In this document: piece after piece, positions 13,327-25,233 of the stretch
How the letters are laid out: the number at the start of each line of letters is the position of its first letter
How positions within the stretch are numbered: the first letter of the stretch is position 1
Assembly (NCBI GenBank): GCA_035771165.1
Contig: JAWNZC010000348.1
Coordinates: forward strand, 4,886,501-4,950,500
DNA: 64,000 nucleotides
Direction of reading: 5' to 3'
DNA from: Paragorgia papillata
Taxonomy: Eukaryota; Cnidaria; Anthozoa; Scleralcyonacea; Coralliidae
Position numbers and translations under genes: made by a program
The notes under the pieces: generated by a model
What the model saw: only the letters and a program-made list of their open reading frames with translations
What the model was told of the DNA's origin: nothing
Databases searched by the model: none

Positions 13327-15063
13327 CTACTCTATACCAGACACCAATTTCATCCAAGCGACAAGACTGTCGTAACGCGAGATGTTTGGGACAATTCCGT
13401 TTGGGTAATTTTGATTTGATTTCATTTGAGAAGTTGGTTCTGTATCTACAATAGTTGACGATCCTACTGAGACTGTGGAAAAAGTGAATGCAGAATATTT
13501 TACGGAGGGTAGTTCTAGAGGCTGATCGACGGGTAGTTGTGGCAGGGTCTCTACTGGCTCTAGTTTTGTCTCTCCAATCGTCTGGTAAAGCCGTTCATCT
13601 TTGTTTAACTGAGGAGCTAAAGTGCTTTGTGGTTGGTGATGATGGTTTAACTTCCTTTGATTTCGCTTATTTTTACACAACCTAAAAATTATTATTTAAA
13701 TATGATTTAGTTTAATTATTAGTTAACTCAAGCACGTCTAACGCGCCCATGAACGCGCCATGTTCCGATACACATATCAGTCAGTATCTTCCTTCCTTCT
13801 TTCATTCTTTCCAGTTTATTTCATCCTTCCTCACAATTCCTTTGTTCGTTTGTTTGTTTGTTTGTTTGTTTGTTTGTTTGTTTGTTTGTTTGTTTGTTTG
13901 TTTGTTTGTTTGTTCATTTGTTCGTTCCTTTCTTTCTTTCTTTCTTCCTTCCTTCCTTCCTTCCTTCCTTCCTTCCTTTCCTTCCTTCCTTCCTTTCCTT
14001 CCTTCCTTTTTTCAACTCCTTTCTTTCTTCCTTTCTTATATCTTTTTCTCTTTTAGTATACTCAAAAGTCGCAATGCAGACAAAAGCCTAAAATGGCGTT
14101 ATATTAGGTTAATTTGACAAACACTTATACCAATATAGAAACCCTAATTCTAGTCATATATAAGCATTATCCTCACTCTATAAGACAGTAAAGGAAAAAG
14201 AGCACAAACAAAAGAAGTTGAAATTTGAAAGAAGTTTGCCACTTGCAAACCTATATAATCATATAATTTTTATATAGCACTTTTAGTGAGAGCACTAACA
14301 TGCAATTTTTTGTCATTTGAATCTCTGAGGAATTAGTAAGAATGTTCTACCAGATTTATTTGGAAACTTCCTATTTTAGACTTTGGGAACCGGTCGCTTA
14401 ATCGAGTACCTCGATTTGGGCAAGATTCAAGCCTGGTTTCAATATGTCAAGGTTCTTTAATTACATGGGAATACAAAGAAATACAGTAAACACCGGTACC
14501 CGCGTGTAAGAACCTAGTGATTTAAGAACCTGTAGGCAGAAATTTTGGATTTTAATACCCCAAAATATAAGAACCTGTTTAGCCAACCAAAGCCACAAGG
14601 TTCTTATATGAAGAGTCACTCTGAATAATGAAACAGTGCTGTAGCCAAAATGTGGGACTATAAAATATAAATTTGCTATATATTTGGCCCTTCCATAAAA
14701 ATATCATTACAGAAATTACATACATACAGTATAATCTCTCTATAACAAAGTGGTTTATACATCTGGTCATATAACAATAGCATTTCCCTTAAAGAAATTT
14801 TAAGAACCTATTTTGCCTAAATTGTCAGTAATTACCCCAAAATATAAGAACCTATTTTGCCAGACTTGAAAAAATCTAGGTTCCAACACGTGGGTGTTTA
14901 CTGTATGTCTAAAAAGTTTACAACTAAAAAAATGGAGTACTTTCTCTTACCTTAGTACAATGTAGATTAATACGACAAATATCAGTGTGCCTAGGCTTCC
15001 TACGACTGCTCCAAAGATAGTACAATTAGAAAAATTAGCTAGAAAATTTCTGATATCCTGCAT
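13327..15063 (-). CDS. small single-pass membrane protein, unknown function
   Basis: Two minus-strand coding exons: 14951-15063 (donor CTAAG/GTAAGA) and 13327-13681 (acceptor TTTTTAG), joined in phase 2 to give 155 residues. The first about 15 residues hold two possible N-glycosylation sites (NFS and NCT). Residues 16-37 form one hydrophobic helix (GAVVGSLGTLIFVVLIYIVL), followed by a basic stop-transfer patch (RLCKNKRNQRK). This predicts an N-out, C-in protein. The tail is Pro/Glu/Gln-rich (LEPVETLPQLPVDQPLELP) and may be cytoplasmic. An in-frame TAA precedes the ATG. However, an AG acceptor directly after that ATGC could join an unseen upstream extracellular exon, so this may be the membrane anchor of a larger receptor. 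It diverges from the sorcin gene, 1.7 kb away. Confidence 0.6.
13847..14037. repeat. (TTTG)n followed by (TTCC)n microsatellites
   Basis: TTTG/GTTT array (about 13847-13920), passing into CTTT and TTCC arrays up to about 14037. It lies in the intron of the small membrane-protein gene. The Phe/Leu/Ser/Val frames are artefacts. Confidence 0.95.
14481..14905. mobile_element. TIR element with TACAGTAAACACC termini
   Basis: Left TACAGTAAACACC and right GGTGTTTACTGTA, followed on both sides by an AGAACCT- or AGGTTCC-type motif. The terminal TA may be the target duplication of a Tc1/mariner-type insertion, with the element proper starting CAGTAAAC. Internal AAGAACCT repeats occur; there is no transposase. 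It lies in the intron of the small membrane-protein gene, just before its first coding exon. Confidence 0.6.
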
Positions 15064-15487
15064 TTAGTCACTGAAAATGTTGCATAAACGACCTGGAAAG
15101 AGTGAAGCATTTATTTTAACAAACCGCGGTTTATTTTGTCAGTATTTCTAAAAGTACCGTACATGCAGAGGTGTGATGGAGGAACATATTTGTCAAGTTA
15201 AAAAATCATCACAGATATTGTTTTTTTAAATATTAGGACAAAAACTATATAACAAAACATGTTCCGAAAAATAATGCCATCCTGAAAAATCAAGGTATGA
15301 GTTAAAACAAGTGGAACTATCTGTGAAATTGTATTATAATATGATCAAGTCGGGTTTCTTTGATGTACCGCGGTTTATAGAACCTCCCAACCTTATATAA
15401 ACCTCGCAATAACAATAGAACCTCGTCACAATTAGTTCTTTTCCTATTGAACTCTTTAGAAAACCTCTTTGATCATGTTATAAATAA

Positions 15488-15580
15488 CTTAAGAACCTCA
15501 CCCTTAATTTATTAGCGATATAAATCCCTCGCCCTTGGGATTATATATCGCTAATAAACTTCGGGTGAGGTTCTTAACCT
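15488..15580. repeat. foldback sequence
   Basis: AAGAACCTCACCC near 15491 pairs with GGGTGAGGTTCTT near 15564, and TTATTAGCGATAT pairs with ATATCGCTAATAA between them, giving a long hairpin. Probably a MITE remnant. Confidence 0.6.
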
Positions 15581-16135
15581 ATACATATTTCAACTCTATT
15601 TCAAAGTCATCCGTTCAGCCAAGTGAAAATACAAAAACGTGCCAGGTCTATATATCACAAGTCAAAGGTTCGGTGACATAATCGGAAATACACTTTTTAA
15701 ACTATTTTTGCGTTTGTGTATTCCACAGAGATTGGTCAAGTAGTCATTTATTTAAAAGTAGTAATTAATAAAACTCAGACAATCAAACCGCCGACTTACC
15801 TAGTCACTTTTAGAGCAACTTTTTCTCGAGTAACATACTTTCCAAAGCACTTTATAGCTGCTTCTTTTTACTGTTTTTTGCTTTAAAATTAAAAGCTGCT
15901 AACTTTTCAACTGCATTTGGACGCCAAACAAAGCATTTTCAAGAACTTGAAAATTTCAGCAGAAGTATGTAAGCACGTGCGCAAAAAATGTTCTAAAATG
16001 CCTTGCTCTGACGTCACTTGATGTAATTATCTACGTGCTAATAAGTTTAAAGTAACAAAATTAGTTATCTTCCTGCGGCCTAGGATGCGGCTGAGGGTCT
16101 CCCTTTGAAGAGTGAATTAAATCGTCTGGCTTTAA

Positions 16136-16290
16136 GCCCGTTTTACACTAGGCGACCGTTTTTTCGCGCGAAGCGAATCGAAAAAATATATTCAGCAACG
16201 TGATTGGTTAGCGACATAATTCGCCGCGAAAAAGTAGAGTTCTGGCGAATAATCGCTTCGCGCGAAAAAAGTCGCGTAGTGGAAAACGGG
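16136..16290. mobile_element. Harbinger-type MITE (GCCCGTTTTACACTA termini)
   Basis: Inverted ends GCCCGTTTTACACTAGGCG / GTCGCGTAGTGGAAAACGGGC flanked by TAA/TTA, with an inner TTCGCGCGAAGCG palindrome. The three-base TWA target and GC-rich ends are typical of PIF/Harbinger MITEs. It lies in the divergent spacer upstream of the sorcin gene. Confidence 0.65.
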
Positions 16291-16754
16291 CTTACACTAG
16301 GGTAAAGAAATAAAGGGGCTGTTTTTGGCTTGCCGAAATGGGGCATGCAACTAAAATTAATACGCTCAGCATGGTTACGGCTTGAATAACAACATTTACA
16401 TACAGACACAGTTGAGCTAGCCATGCAGCATGATTACAACGCACGGTGTTCAGTAACTAATGCTATCACTGTCGGATGTACAGTGCGAACCGCAGTCGCG
16501 AGTTTGTTTACATAACATTGATTTACTGAATTATGTCTGTGGAAGCGATGAAAAAATCGTCTATGTCTCGATCTACTGGTTTGACTTTTAGTGATCTTAG
16601 GTCAGATAAGATGAAGTCATGAAGTACTAAAACATTTTAATAAATAGAGACCGCTGAGTTTGTTTAGGCCTGCGATCTACCTCTTCTAATAAATATTTTT
16701 CAGAAGGGGTGTGTTGTCGTTTCTACTGTACCTCTACACATTAATACAATATCA

Positions 16755-19700
16755 ATGGCTTATCCAGGATATGGTGTAAGTATGAAGTAAATTATAAAGT
16801 ACAAACTATTTTACATTGCTTTAAAGTCATTGTAACTCGAACCATTTTATCACAAAGCGATTGAAGTGTTGAACTTTAATAATGGACAGATTGGACGCCA
16901 AATTAATATCTTTTATTACGTAGGCTATGTACTCACCCACTTAAAATTATCTGTAAATGATTCAGTGTTAGATATCATACTATAGTTACAGAATAATCTA
17001 CATTTGATTCCAATGTTTTGTATTTTAAAACTGATTATACCAGCTTAACTTCCTGACTAAAAGCTTGCTTTGGTGCTTTGCCAAGGCAAGTATGAAATCT
17101 TGTGCGTTGTTGCCATGCAGGAAGTGATTAATTGCTGGGCTACATCGTCTTTGATTTTTTCGAACTATTATAAAAGCTGTGTATGTAGAAACTGTAAGAC
17201 ACTCAAATCATTAAAAGACATGAGACATGAATCTAATTAATGTCTAAAAATAGCAGCAGGATCAATACATTATAAACTGGGGGGTGTTCATTGTATGATC
17301 CCGGTACGTGGGCTGACCTGTGTCTGTGTGTAGGTGTGTTCATATGGTAGTTTTCATCCCACATAGTGAGAAGAAATCATGAATAAAATTAGCTTGTCCC
17401 ACGATCCGAAGATCTGAAGATCACAATTTTAATAGGGAAATAAGTGTGAGGTGAGATCTTGATAAGTGGGCCAGCCTGGTTTCTCATATGAACACAACAA
17501 AATTTTAATAGGGAAATAAGTGTGAGGTGAGATCTTGGTAAGCGGGCCAGCCTGGTTTCTCATATGAACACAATGAAATTTTAATAGGGAAATAAGTGAG
17601 GTAAGCGGGCCAGCTCAGTTACTGGGATCATATGAACACTCCCTTAGCAATCAAAACTGAATTTGTACTTCTAAAACTGTTATAGGTCAACTAAACCTTT
17701 TGAAGTTATATTTTCTTCTGAAAGGGTTATCATCTAACTTAGCAAAATTAAAAAAAAATATGAATTTTGCGGTAAAGCAAAGAATTTATCAGCGAAGCCT
17801 TCTTAGGTCTTCTTGAAGCATGACCACGTTTCTAGGAGAATGGGTACTCCATTGTCTTTGACGTCATACCGGTAAAACCAACCAATCAGCTTGTTGTTTG
17901 TTACCGGTATGACATCACAAGATACTAGTTCCAGTCTTTATTTCTCTGTAGTCGTCGTTCACATGAGTTCAGTAAAAGGAGCAAAAACTCAAACTTAGAC
18001 AGTTCATAAAAGTGGAACCGAGTGACTGGTTTCAATTATTTCTTCGGTTTTAGATTGAACTTTTCCGACTTTAACAGAAAATAGAATAACCTGGAAATGT
18101 ATAGTTCAAGTTGCCCTTTATGGATTTTGAACTTGCTTGAAATCTCCAATGCATGTACTGTATTTGTTACCGTATTTTCTGGGCGATAACCCGCACGGCG
18201 TATAATCCGCACAGCAACAAAAATGTCACTTTTGGAAAAATAAATCAGCATATTACCCGCACCATTGGATAACCCACAGCTGCTAATAGTAGGGAGCATG
18301 CCAGACTGACTTGTATTTCTTCTTTGTTCGACGTTCCTTCATTTATATTCAGCCATTTTTTATAATGCGGTATATATCATTAGCGTATCGCAGGTGCGGG
18401 CTACAGCTGGGCCGAAGGAAACCCGAGCACATTCCGAAAATGAAATAAACTGGGCCGTAGCCCATGCCTGCGATACGCTAATGAATATACCGCATTATTC
18501 AAAATGGCTGAATATAATACAGTACCAGTAGTTGAAAGATGAAAGTAGAATCCTTGGTCTCTGGTCTTCGTGATGGCGTCGTCTTAAGAATTCAACAGAT
18601 TACCCGCACCACCCTATTACCCACACTAATTATGTTTCCTAGCAAAATTAAGAGATAACCCGCGGGTTATAGCCCAGAAAATACGGTATGTGATAATATA
18701 TTATGCTGATAAATTCCTTATTAGGAAAGCACAGGTGGTGTGTGCTGTTACTGCACTGCCTCTCACCACTGCAGTCCAAATTTAAGCCCAGTTAAATGGG
18801 TTAGTCTCCAGTTTTCCTCCCTCTGTAAAATCAATACCTAGGTCTTACAGTAGCTGTGATTTGTGGTCTGAACTGTCTTGTATGGCAGCGGCCTGGAGCA
18901 CCTTTGAAATGCCTCAACACGGCCATGTTGAAATACATGTATTAGACCACAGTCTTGATGGTACTCAGGCTGAGCCACAGGTGAAGTTGGTACGAAAAAG
19001 GCCGGGGTCTGTTATTTTTGCATACTGTACAGACTGAGTAAATGAGGTTTGTTATATGGCTACAGTATTTCAAGTTTTTTGATAATTAAGTATTACTGTA
19101 TCAAAATTTAAAAACCTAGAAATTCATGCCAGCAAAATGAACATCTGGGATCATCATAATTATTTAGTGGTTTGGATGTGAAAAAAGATTGTTTGTGGTC
19201 TGGATATTAAGCATTTTCACAGGTGTTGTGTTGACCAATCAGAACTACAAAGCTATATAATAAATATTACAGTATTTAATATAAAAAAAATTAAAATTAC
19301 GGTGGCACTCAAAAACAGCTTCACAATTATTTTTTTATGTCTCATTAGAATAGACATTTTAGGACCCCCCCCCCCCCCCCCCCAACAAGCGTATGATAGT
19401 CATGCATTTTTAGAACTTCATAAAAGTGCATGCAGTGATTCTGCGCTGGATAAAAAAAAAAGAAAACGAAAGGTTAAAACTGTCATAAATTTTGATCATC
19501 AAAATATTGAAGTGATCGAAGAATGCTTCTACTGTAACTTACAGTGTTGTCCAAAAATTTCACCATTCATGCATCATGATTTTATAAGAAGTATAAATTA
19601 AAATGTTCAGTATAGAACTCAAAATAAATTAATTTGCCTATCAACAACCACAGGCCATACACTTGTAATGTACAGTATATTTGTGTACATTGTTTATTTC

Positions 19701-22700
19701 TTAATCTGTTCATTTTCAGGCTCCAGGTTTCCCAGTTGGAACTCCAGTACAAGATCCTTTGTTTGGTTACTTTTCAGCTGTAGCTGGCCAGGTACAAAGT
19801 AGACTGTCAACTTTTAATTTACAGTCTAGTGAGCACACTCAGTGCTGCTCTTCTGAGGTACATGTACATTGTACAGGGCTTACTTAGTATTGTACTGTAC
19901 CTTAAAGTTTCTCATAGTTTTATCACAGTACACTGCATATGATATTCCCACACTTTCCCATGCACTAGGTACAATTGTTGTTTGATGAAACATGAAATCT
20001 TTTGATTTGAGATTATAAAATGAATGTTAACAATTGAAAGCATTCAGAACTTTAAGAATCTCCAACTTTAAGTCCAAAAAAAATCCATGAAGAATAAATT
20101 TGTTGCCAAAGATACAAGTTTGTTGTAGAGAATTGCATTAAATATTAATAGTTTGGACAAATTACTGTTACCACAGTGTACAGTAAGGCCTCGTACTTTA
20201 TTTTTAATACATGTACATACTTGTTTGAATTAAAGGACCAGCAAATTGATGCTCATGAATTGCAAAGATGTCTGATGTCATCTGGAATTTCAGGAAACTA
20301 TCAACGTAAGTAAATTTGAGATTTTTATAGATTGAAATTAATTTGTGACACTGAAAGTACATGTTACACCTCTGCAGGAAGAGAACAAAAAATGTGGTAT
20401 ATTCTGTATCTTCTGTATAATATATTCATCAATTTAGCAATATTTCTCATCGATGTACTGTATTCACCAATTTTGAAATTATATATTTAAAATGGTTTTT
20501 TTATAGAATTTAGTTTGGACACATGTAGAATCATGATTGCAATGCTGAATGTATCCTTTTAATGCTTTTATACTAATTTAGTATTTAACTTCCCATAATA
20601 GTCAGTGGATTGTATAACTATACTGAGTGAAGTGAACATTATACTACTGACAGTTTATTTGTAGGTTAAGCACGTTGTAAGTAGCACAAGTTTTTCATAC
20701 AGTATTTTAAGCACATACAAGGAAGCTTATAAATAGAGAGAAGGTGTCTTAATTTATTTGAATGTTGGATATACTGGATACTATTGGATATACTGAGTGT
20801 AATACTGTATGAGATTAGAAGGGTAGTATGGTATTGTAGCACAGTTACAGTAGATTGTTTGTATTGTAATCCAGCATTATTATAGTACGATCAGGGCTGA
20901 TGCATAATGTTAAAATAAGGGGTTGCCTGTTCTACAGGAAAAGTTTAGCTGCTCAACAGAAATTTCTGGTTGCCTTGGAATGTTTGGCAGGTGATTTTGC
21001 AAGCCCAGATTACATGTACTACCCTGTGAGCAGAGCCTTCTTTTCCTTATTTCTTCGCTGAGAGAGGAAGAAAAGTAGGCTCTGCTGTACAATGCGTGTT
21101 TGGCTTCGTCCAAGATTAAGGACGAAGTAACCCGTTTAAGACCCATTTAACCAGTTCTTGTTTTGTTTTCTGCTCTGATTGGGACTGGGTTTGAGATTGT
21201 AACCAAGCAACTGACATGCATGCGTAATGGAAACCAGTCACGAATACAGCAGAGCCTACTTTTCTTCCTCTCTCAGCAAAGAAATAAGGAAAAGAAGGCT
21301 CTTATGTGAATTAGTAAATTTGTGAATAATGGGTTCTCCAAGGCAGAAATGATGTAAGAACTTGATAAGAAGCAGACTGGGATCAAGCCTATATGTACTA
21401 CCATTTCCTTGATTTTCAGTTTTAGCGAGATAGTGATGCTCGAATGGGATTTCATGAATTTAAAGAACTTTGGGGTGTTCTCTGCCAGTGGAAGGTAATA
21501 TTAATCACCATTTAACATTAAAATGTTAATATCTGCATTCACCTTACTTACCATTTTGGAATAGGTGCAAGCTGTAGACCGAGGTGGCCTGGAAATGAGT
21601 AGTGGTACTTGGATTCAGGAAAGATCCATGCAGGTGGTATCTTGAACTGCCAACCACTCGGGCAGCTTGCACCAATCACACCAATTGCTTGGTGGAAATT
21701 TATAAGACTTACCATCTCAGTGAATTGAGTAAGAGGAGGGATGGTGGGTACAAGATTTTTCTCTAATTTTCCAACCTACGTCTGATTACTTGACGTGCAA
21801 GTGCACTAATGATTAGGTCACATGCTTTGCCAGTCTTTTAGCCATGCCCTCGACTGACACCCTACACCAACCTTTTATACGTCACACATGGTTACCTAGC
21901 TATTAACCTTGGTTATTACATAACCTCACTTAAAGGGTATTGGTAACAAAAATTAAGTTTGTGTAATTTGAAAGAACTCATAAAATTGTAATAGAACATC
22001 CTTTACAACTTTTTCGTATCTCTCTTCGTTTTCAAGATATTTCAATTTGTTTAATATGTAAATGAGATGGTCTCTGACGTCAGGTGTGGGGTAAAATATT
22101 TTCACATGTAGCAAAACCAGTTATATCTCTAAGTTCGTTCATCGAAATAATTTGAAACTGTGCACATAAAAACTCCTTGCGACGCTGAACATTTCATGTT
22201 AGATATGTAAGTGATTTTGCTCTGTATGAAAATATTTTACCCCACTCCTGACGTCAGAGACCATCTCATTTACATATCAAACAAATTGAAATATCTTGAA
22301 AACGCAGAAAGATACGAAAAAGTTATAAAGGATCTTCTATTACAATTTTATGAGTTCTTTCAAATTAGACAAACTTAATTTTTGTTGCCAATCCCCTTTA
22401 AATGTATAGCAGAGTTCTCATTGTATCAATGTATGGCACTACGCCGTGCGTCACATTTATTACCAATTTACCAACCCTGGTTTTCCTCATATCCATGTGA
22501 TTTTGTTTGCAGACAACTTTCATGCAGTATGACAGAGACAGGTCAGGAACTGTGGAGCCACATGAACTGCAGGCTGCATTGACTAGTTGGGGTATGATGA
22601 AATTATGATTATACAATACCCTTGTTGCTATGCGTGTTTTCATTGGTTGTTGCCAATGATCTATTAGAGGACAGACGCATGGTCGCGTCAGATCACGTCA

Positions 22701-24881
22701 GCTGACTTGCTTTTTTCTTTCTTCATGCCCCAAAACCCGACAGGGTTTTTTTAAAAACTTTTAAGTTTTTGTATTGTATAAAACAAATAGATTCCATTTT
22801 TTTGTTGTCTGTTCAGTTATAGATGCACAGAAGACGTCACAACGTGGTAAGAACATCAGTGACCCACTCGACTGCGTCTCGTGGGCCACTTTTTTGTTCT
22901 TACCACGTTGTGACGTCATCTGTGCATCTATAACTGAACAGACAACGGCAAAATGGAATCTATTTGTTAAGTATAATCGCCATATACAATGCAGTTATAT
23001 AAATGAATCAGTTTGATTTATTTAGTAATACATTAACTTTTTTATTACTGTATTTTGTTTTTTGTTTACGGTCCGTGGAAGTTTTGTAAATTCTATTACT
23101 GATACTGTAGTAGAAAAGCATGCAATTATTTTTTTTGTTTTCTTTGATATGTATTATGAAAATGCTAATTAATGTGCTAAGGTTTTGTCTCTTGTATTTA
23201 TTTGCAGGTTATAATCTATCTCCGGCTGCTCTGCAAATCATTGTCAATCGATATTCCACCAATCATCGTATAAGTTTTGATGATTTTGTTGCCTGTGCAG
23301 TCCGCCTTCGAAGTTTAACTGGTACGTGGTTTTATACAGTAAAGATGTCGTATGATCTTATTTGTTGTCTGTATACACAAATAAATTAGTCCCTTAGCTA
23401 ATTTACAAGTCTTACCGCAACAAGTATAAAACCAAATAAAAGTGATCCTAATATAAAGAATGTGCAGAATTTAAGGAAACAGAAATAAGAAATATATTAA
23501 ACAGGAATAAAAAATATATATCTTATTTTATTAGGATTGCTACATGTACTGTATTATAGTTTCTATTATCATAGTAGAAACTATATATAGCGGTAATCCT
23601 AAAATATAATTGATGTCGTCAATGCAGTTCTGATAAGCGTATAGCTCTTTGCCGTGCAGTAATCGCAAATGAGACGCTCTAGGTAAAAGACTATAGGCAA
23701 CTTGTTACAAACTTCGTGTCCCCATGCACCGGTCGGATAAGCTGAATGTTCACCCATGCGCAATTACACATGTGACCATGCATCTCCATGACTCCATTCT
23801 CTCGGTTTTCTCGGATTATACCAGAAATTTTTCAGAGAGCAGGAAAAAGAAGGGAGATAAATCTCTGGTTGAAATTTATCATGCCTCACTAACGGGCTTA
23901 AACTAAGGGGCAGAGTTTGACTCATTGGAGATTGGAGAAATACTAATAGCGTCTCTTAATTAGCTACTGAAATACATATAATATAGAAATAATATTCATT
24001 GGTTTACTGTTATTAGCTATAATCGCTGTATGATAGTGAGTTTCGTACCAGTTTCAATCAGGTCTTTTTTCACCCGCTCTTTTTCTTTTTGAAAAACCTG
24101 TGGAACCCGGGTGCTCTCAGATCGGTGCACGAGAACCTGCATGATAATTTCTTTTTTTAAATGTTTGCTTGATGCTTATTCTTGCTTTGTTTTGTTTTTT
24201 CGTTATTGCAGATCATTTCCGTCGCAGGGATACAGCACAACAAGGAACGGCCACTTTTCGTTATGACGATGTAAGTAGTCTCTAGTACCTCTACAGTATT
24301 TTAGGAGTGGATTTTCTAAGTTGATAAATACATGAGCGCTTTTCACCGAAACTACATGACAGAGAGAATATTCTCCTCTTAAAGTACCCCTCACCTCGAC
24401 ATTTTTTATTGTCTTATTTGGAAGAGCTTTTAAAATGATAAAGTAACTTCTTTGGAAGATTTTCGCTTTTTCGCTTTGTTTTTGAGATATTTCATTTTGT
24501 TTGATATGCAAATGTCCGGAATTTATGTCACACATGCATAATGACTTATCGAAGAAGTTGGTATATCTCTTTCATTCTCGAACGAAATCTTTTAAAATCG
24601 AGAAGTTTGGTGTTGTGGGAGAAACACGCACACATGTTATTCATACTTTAGTGTTTTTATTTGATGAACGCAAAGACGCAAAGATACATAACATTCTCTG
24701 ATAAGTCATTATGCATGTGTGACGTTAATTCCGTACATTTACATATCAAACAAATGAAATATCTCAAAAACAAAGCGAAAATCGTCCAAAGAAGTTACTT
24801 TATCATTTTAAAAGTTCTTAATACTTAATACATTTATTTTGTTTCTTCTTTTAGTTCATTCAAGTGTGTATGTTTTCTTAA
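16755..24881 (+). CDS. SRI: sorcin-type penta-EF-hand calcium-binding protein
   Basis: Nine coding exons, all GT/AG: 16755-16775, 19720-19791, 20236-20305, 20507-20550, 21426-21494, 22513-22591, 23208-23321, 24212-24270 and 24855-24881 (stop included). They total 184 residues, against about 198 for vertebrate sorcin. The N-terminus (MAYPGYG, then APGFPVGTP) is the short Gly/Pro-rich lead of the family. QDPLFGYFSAVAGQ and HELQRCLMSSGISG mark EF1, GFHEFKELWGVL EF2, YDRDRSGTVEPHEL EF3, RYSTNHRISFDDFVACAVRL EF4 and FRRRDTAQQG with RYDDFIQV EF5. Sorcins dimerise through EF5 and translocate to membranes on calcium binding, regulating ryanodine receptors and other targets. EF3 is canonical, but EF2 has Asn at loop position 1 and Ala at position 6. 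Grancalcin is the nearest alternative. The introns carry at least six MITE-like insertions. Confidence 0.93.
17279..17643. mobile_element. MITE with GGGGTGTTCAT...GATCCC termini
   Basis: Inverted ends: left GGGGTGTTCATTGTATGATC, right GATCATATGAACACTCCC. The interior holds a direct duplication of about 70 bp (unit containing AATAGGGAAATAAGTGTGAG and GGGCCAGCCTGGTTTCTC), with a shortened third copy. It lies in sorcin intron 1. Related in style to the Harbinger-like MITEs elsewhere in the window. Confidence 0.7.
17685..18115. mobile_element. TIR element, copy 2 of the CTATACCTTTTGAAGTTAT family
   Basis: Begins AGGTCAACTAAACCTTTTGA and ends near GTATAGTTCAAGTTGCCC. It shares GAATGGGTACT, GACGTCATACCGGTAA and the inverse TTACCGGTATGAC with the copy at 11635-12766. 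It lies in sorcin intron 1. Confidence 0.6.
18168..18688. mobile_element. TIR element (TACCGTATTTTCTGGGC) with a nested foldback
   Basis: Inverted ends TACCGTATTTTCTGGGC / GCCCAGAAAATACGGTA, each followed by ATAACCCGC-type sequence. A second inverted repeat sits inside at about 18343-18517 (AATGCGGTATAT, TAGCGTATCGCAGG and inverses), so one element has inserted into another. It lies in sorcin intron 1. Confidence 0.75.
19369..19383. repeat. poly-C tract
   Basis: A run of about 17 C residues in sorcin intron 1, prone to length error in sequencing. Confidence 0.85.
21032..21302. mobile_element. long-armed foldback MITE
   Basis: Arms of about 57 bp: 21032-21088 starts AGAGCCTTCTTTTCCTTATT and is mirrored at 21246-21302. 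They differ at very few positions, so insertion is fairly recent. It lies in sorcin intron 4, ending about 125 bp before exon 5. Confidence 0.75.
21930..22402. mobile_element. foldback element with TTAAAGGGTATTGGTAAC ends
   Basis: Left arm TTAAAGGGTATTGGTAACA, right arm GTTGCCAATCCCCTTTAA. The inner arms also pair (GACCATCTCATTTACATAT; GACGTCAGAGACC). It lies in sorcin intron 5. Confidence 0.7.
22610..22990. mobile_element. dispersed foldback repeat, copy 1
   Basis: The left half carries GTGTTTTCATTGGTTGTTGC and GATCTATTAGAGGACAGACG. The right half, 22782-22969, is a near-perfect hairpin (AACAAATAGATTCCATTTT ... GGAATCTATTTGTT; arms include GACGTCACAACGTGGTAAG and its inverse). A second copy lies at 52910-53250. 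This copy is in sorcin intron 6. Confidence 0.8.
24422..24819. mobile_element. foldback MITE
   Basis: Left AGAGCTTTTAAAATGATAAA and right TTTATCATTTTAAAAGTTCT; inner arms GTCACACATGCATAATGACT / GTCATTATGCATGTGTGAC. It lies in the last sorcin intron, ending about 35 bp before exon 9. Confidence 0.75.
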
Positions 24882-25166
24882 AACATTGTTTCATTTTCTT
24901 TGACCAACTACTGTATTTTGTCTTCATTTATATTTAGTTTCTATCTAATACCACATTTTTTCTGCTGTAAACAACAATTTATTTCGTTGATCATGCTTGG
25001 AAAAATAATTTTAATTTTACTTAAATGATTTTTAGATGTAGAATACAGTTAAATAATTGTATTGAATAATTTGAATAATAGTTCTGAAATTAATTAGTGA
25101 TGTATATGAATGTTGTTATGTACTATATTTGATTTGATTTGCCACTGCTAAATTACAAAGACGATC

Positions 25167-25167
<1 letters not shown>

Positions 25168-25232
<65 letters not shown>
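25168..25232. repeat. (CAA)n tail of a minus-strand LINE
   Basis: (CAA)n on plus, i.e. (TTG)n on minus, directly downstream of LINE coding sequence. It fits the microsatellite 3' tail of CR1/L2/RTE-like elements. Confidence 0.85.
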
Positions 25233-25233
<1 letters not shown>

